Positions 7,635-9,346 of a stretch of DNA of 9,346 bases are shown here, piece by piece. Made by a program: the position numbers and the translations under genes. Each line of letters begins with the position of its first letter. Positions within the stretch are counted from its first letter, which is position 1. The notes below the pieces were generated by a model. That model made no database searches, was not told the DNA's origin, and worked only from the letters and a program-made list of their open reading frames with translations. Where the stretch lies: NCBI GenBank assembly GCA_005787645.1, contig SYAM01000097.1:1-9346 (forward strand), written 5' to 3'. The stretch comes from Actinomycetota bacterium. GTDB taxonomy: Bacteria > Actinomycetota > Actinomycetes > Nanopelagicales > Nanopelagicaceae.

Positions 7635-7669
7635 ATCCCCTGGAAACCTCGCTCTAACCGATGTGAACC
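7632..7669 (+). promoter_or_regulatory. Putative GlnR operator controlling amtB-glnK
   Basis: The known actinobacterial GlnR consensus is gTnAc-n6-GaAAc repeated twice with 11-bp spacing. Here four elements fall in exact 11-bp register: TTTAT (7632-7636, weak), GAAAC (7643-7647, perfect), CTAAC (7654-7658, one mismatch) and GAACC (7665-7669, one mismatch). The site ends 49 nt before the amtB start. GlnR regulation of an amtB-glnK operon is established in Streptomyces and Mycobacterium, and would switch these genes on under nitrogen limitation. A possible promoter follows or overlaps it: GTGAAC (7663-7668), 17 nt, TATGAC (7686-7691). The hexamers are weak matches, as is usual for activator-dependent promoters. 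The register is seen directly; GlnR binding is inferred. Confidence 0.55.
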
Positions 7670-7706
7670 AGAACCTGTCCATAGTTATGACAGCAAGTAT
7701 GTACTT

Positions 7707-7711
7707 GAGGG
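7707..7711 (+). promoter_or_regulatory. Ribosome-binding site of amtB
   Basis: GAGGG lies 7 nt before the GTG at 7719, an optimal distance, and 13 nt before the alternative in-frame ATG at 7725. It favours the GTG, although an AAGTGAG stretch at 7713-7719 could serve the ATG. The choice changes the protein by only two residues. Confidence 0.5.
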
Positions 7712-7718
7712 AAAGTGA

Positions 7719-9008
7719 GTGAAAATGAGTGAGGTAGTACTCAATACGGGTGATACCGCGTGGATGTTGATGAGTTGCGCTTTGGTGCTTTTGATGACAC
7801 CAGGGCTTGCTCTCTTCTACGGCGGAATGGTTCGAGCCAAAGGTGTCTTGAACATGATGATGATGTCTTTTATTTCAATGGGCATCGTCTCCATCTTGTG
7901 GGTCCTTTATGGATACTCGATGGCATTTGGAAAAGATCTTGGTAGCGGTCTCGTGGGTGATCCATTAGAGATGTTTGGATTATCGGCGCAGATCGCCCCC
8001 GATTCCTTCTTTGGCACGATCCCTACTTCGGTCTTCATCGCATTTCAAGCGATGTTCGCCGTCATCACGGTTGCGCTCATCTCTGGCGCTATTGCCGACC
8101 GTGCAAAGTTCGGAGGCTGGATTCTCTTCGTAATAATCTGGTCAACGCTGGTCTATTTCCCGGTCGCACACTGGGTCTTCGACTTTGATAGCGGTGAGAG
8201 CGATCCAGGAGGATGGATTGCTAACCAACTCAAGGCGATTGACTTCGCAGGGGGCACTGCGGTTCACATCAACGCAGGTATCGCAGCCCTTGCCGCAGCG
8301 CTCGTTCTCGGAAAGAGAAGCGGATTTGGTCGTGAGGGCTTCAAGCCACATAACCTCACACTCGTAATGATTGGCGCTGGCCTACTCTGGTTTGGTTGGT
8401 TTGGCTTCACCGCCGGTTCTGCAGTGGCATCAAATGCAACTGCGGGAATCACATTCCTCAACACGTTTGTCGCTACCGGAGCAGCGATGCTGGGCTGGTT
8501 AGTAGTAGAGAAGATTCGCGACGGTAGAGCAACATCACTGGGCGCTGCTTCAGGGGTCGTCGCCGGTTTAGTGGCTATCACGCCAGCGTGCTCCTCGGTC
8601 AACCCACTGGGCGCTATCGCATTGGGTGCAATCGCTGGAGCTCTCTGTGCGCTCGCCGTCGGATTGAAGTACAAGTTTGGTTACGACGATTCACTCGATG
8701 TTGTCGGAGTGCACTTGGTCGGCGGCTTAGCAGGGTCCATTCTCGTGGGCGTCTTCGCTACCTCTGATGCACCAGCGGGCGTGAATGGCCTGCTCTTTGG
8801 TGGAGGTTTCGATCAACTTAATCGACAGGTGATTGCAAGCGTTGCCGTTCTTGCATACTCCTTCATTGTCACGTACTTGATTGCGAAGATAGTCGACAAG
8901 ACCATTGGTTTCAGAATCTCACCCGAGGCTGAGGCAAAGGGCATCGATCTCTCCGAGCATGCTGAATCTGCATACGAATTAGGTGGAACTCGTGGAGGTG
9001 CGTTCTAA
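7719..9008 (+). CDS. amtB: Ammonium transporter AmtB
   Basis: AmtB is a trimeric inner-membrane channel that takes up ammonium when it is scarce. The 429-residue protein is strongly hydrophobic, with about eleven predicted membrane segments, the first beginning near residue 14 (WMLMSCALVLLMTPGLALFYGG). Family landmarks are MFAVITVALISGAIADR (112-128), AIDFAGGTAVHINAG (173-187) with the substrate-site aspartate D175 and the first pore histidine H183, WFGWFGF (224-230), and VVGVHLVGGLAG (328-339) with the second pore histidine H332. The usual N after WFGWFGF is T231. The C-terminal tail from ~396 (GFRISPEAEAKGIDLSEHAESAYE) is the conserved cytoplasmic region that contacts GlnK. The gene is probably induced through the GlnR-like site upstream and translated coupled to glnK (TAATG overlap). 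Confidence 0.97.
   Translation: MKMSEVVLNTGDTAWMLMSCALVLLMTPGLALFYGGMVRAKGVLNMMMMSFISMGIVSILWVLYGYSMAFGKDLGSGLVGDPLEMFGLSAQIAPDSFFGTIPTSVFIAFQAMFAVITVALISGAIADRAKFGGWILFVIIWSTLVYFPVAHWVFDFDSGESDPGGWIANQLKAIDFAGGTAVHINAGIAALAAALVLGKRSGFGREGFKPHNLTLVMIGAGLLWFGWFGFTAGSAVASNATAGITFLNTFVATGAAMLGWLVVEKIRDGRATSLGAASGVVAGLVAITPACSSVNPLGAIALGAIAGALCALAVGLKYKFGYDDSLDVVGVHLVGGLAGSILVGVFATSDAPAGVNGLLFGGGFDQLNRQVIASVAVLAYSFIVTYLIAKIVDKTIGFRISPEAEAKGIDLSEHAESAYELGGTRGGAF
8994..8998 (+). promoter_or_regulatory. Ribosome-binding site of glnK
   Basis: GGAGG inside the last codons of amtB is 9 nt before the ATG at 9008 and 24 nt before the in-frame ATG at 9023. It therefore supports the upstream start, giving a five-residue extension (MATTT) before the canonical PII N-terminus MNLITAIIKP. 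Confidence 0.65.
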
Positions 9009-9346
9009 TGGCGACTACAACAATGAATCTAATCACTGCAATCATCAAGCCACAGAAGCTCGATGATGTGAAAGATGCTTTAAGTGCAAAAGGCATTCAT
9101 GGCATGACCGTCTCTGAAGCAAGCGGCTTTGGTCGACAAGGTGGCCATACAGAGGTATATCGCGGCGCTGAGGTGAAAGTGCGTTTTGTTCCCAAGGTGC
9201 GAGTGGAGATTCTTGTCGCCGCTACAGATGCTGCCGGTGCAATCGACGCGATCGTAAAGGCTGCTGGCACTGGCTCAATCGGTGATGGCAAAGTCTGGTC
9301 AATACCGGTGGATGAGGTTGTTCGGGTGCGAACCGGAGAGCGCGGC
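9008..9346 (+). CDS. glnK: PII nitrogen regulatory protein GlnK (3' end outside window), T-loop Tyr51 replaced by Val
   Basis: PII proteins sense ATP/ADP and 2-oxoglutarate; GlnK binds AmtB and blocks it when nitrogen is plentiful. All 113 visible codons are open and end in VRVRTGERG, so only a few residues are probably missing. Canonical numbering starts at residue 6. MNLITAIIKPQKLDDVKDAL, GMTVSEASGFGRQGGHTEVYRGAE, FVPKVRVEI and GTGSIGDGKVW are clear family segments. Retained residues are Q39 (2-oxoglutarate/Mg site), R47 (the T-loop arginine that enters the AmtB pore), K58, the GDGK loop (87-90), and R101 and R103 for ATP. The tyrosine normally nucleotidylated, Y51 in YRGAEY, is valine, so the PROSITE uridylation-site pattern fails. 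The tyrosine present aligns with Y46. The TAATG overlap with amtB indicates one operon. GlnD, often next, is not visible. Confidence 0.95.
   Translation, partial: MATTTMNLITAIIKPQKLDDVKDALSAKGIHGMTVSEASGFGRQGGHTEVYRGAEVKVRFVPKVRVEILVAATDAAGAIDAIVKAAGTGSIGDGKVWSIPVDEVVRVRTGERG

Noticed and set aside
7581..7640. Intrinsic terminator after ftsY
   Set aside because: GC palindromes such as GCCGGC and GGGCC are short and not followed by a U-tract; the longer inverted repeat is AT-rich with a 17-nt loop.
7760..7945. A 61-codon + strand frame inside amtB
   Set aside because: Out of frame within the strongly conserved AmtB coding region; no independent support.
1..9346. A novel defence, mobile or biosynthetic system
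   Set aside because: No transposase, integrase, CRISPR repeats, tRNA or unexplained large ORF was seen. All sizeable coding space belongs to conserved core genes in an order known from other actinobacteria.

Overview
The window is an ordinary, gap-poor stretch of an actinobacterial chromosome with every gene on the + strand. The order is coaD (5'-truncated), a SepIVA/DivIVA-like coiled-coil protein, a DUF177/YceD protein, rpmF, rnc, mutM, smc, ftsY, then after a 138-nt gap amtB and glnK (3'-truncated). This is largely the order known from Mycobacterium tuberculosis around Rv2927c-Rv2919c (SepIVA, DUF177, rnc, fpg, smc, ftsY, amt, glnB), which is the main reason for the assignment. Base composition looks close to 50% GC, low for the phylum. 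With the very short FtsY and 1-8 nt gene overlaps, this suggests a streamlined, possibly aquatic actinobacterium (an acI/Nanopelagicales-like lineage is a guess, not shown).

Positions 2-7580 hold a housekeeping cluster: the end of coenzyme A synthesis (CoaD), a probable division or cell-envelope factor, two ribosome-linked genes (DUF177 and L32), dsRNA processing (RNase III), oxidative base repair (MutM), chromosome condensation and segregation (Smc), and the SRP receptor (FtsY). Gaps are 0-64 nt. rnc and mutM overlap by 8 nt and smc and ftsY by 1 nt, so much of this is probably co-transcribed.

Positions 7581-7718 are the only substantial non-coding gap. It carries a four-part match to the actinobacterial GlnR operator, an 8-bp inverted repeat just upstream, and an 11-bp tandem duplication spanning the ftsY stop codon. 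It should drive the nitrogen operon amtB-glnK, whose genes overlap by 1 nt (TAATG). AmtB is the ammonium channel and GlnK the PII protein that plugs it.

I see no novel multi-gene system here. The most noteworthy signal is in GlnK: the T-loop tyrosine that is normally adenylylated or uridylylated (canonical Tyr51) is a valine, while the ATP-binding residues and the AmtB-inserting arginine remain. Second is an FtsY reduced to the NG core, with an in-frame stop just upstream that excludes any longer N-terminal A domain. The GlnR box is the third item worth checking.
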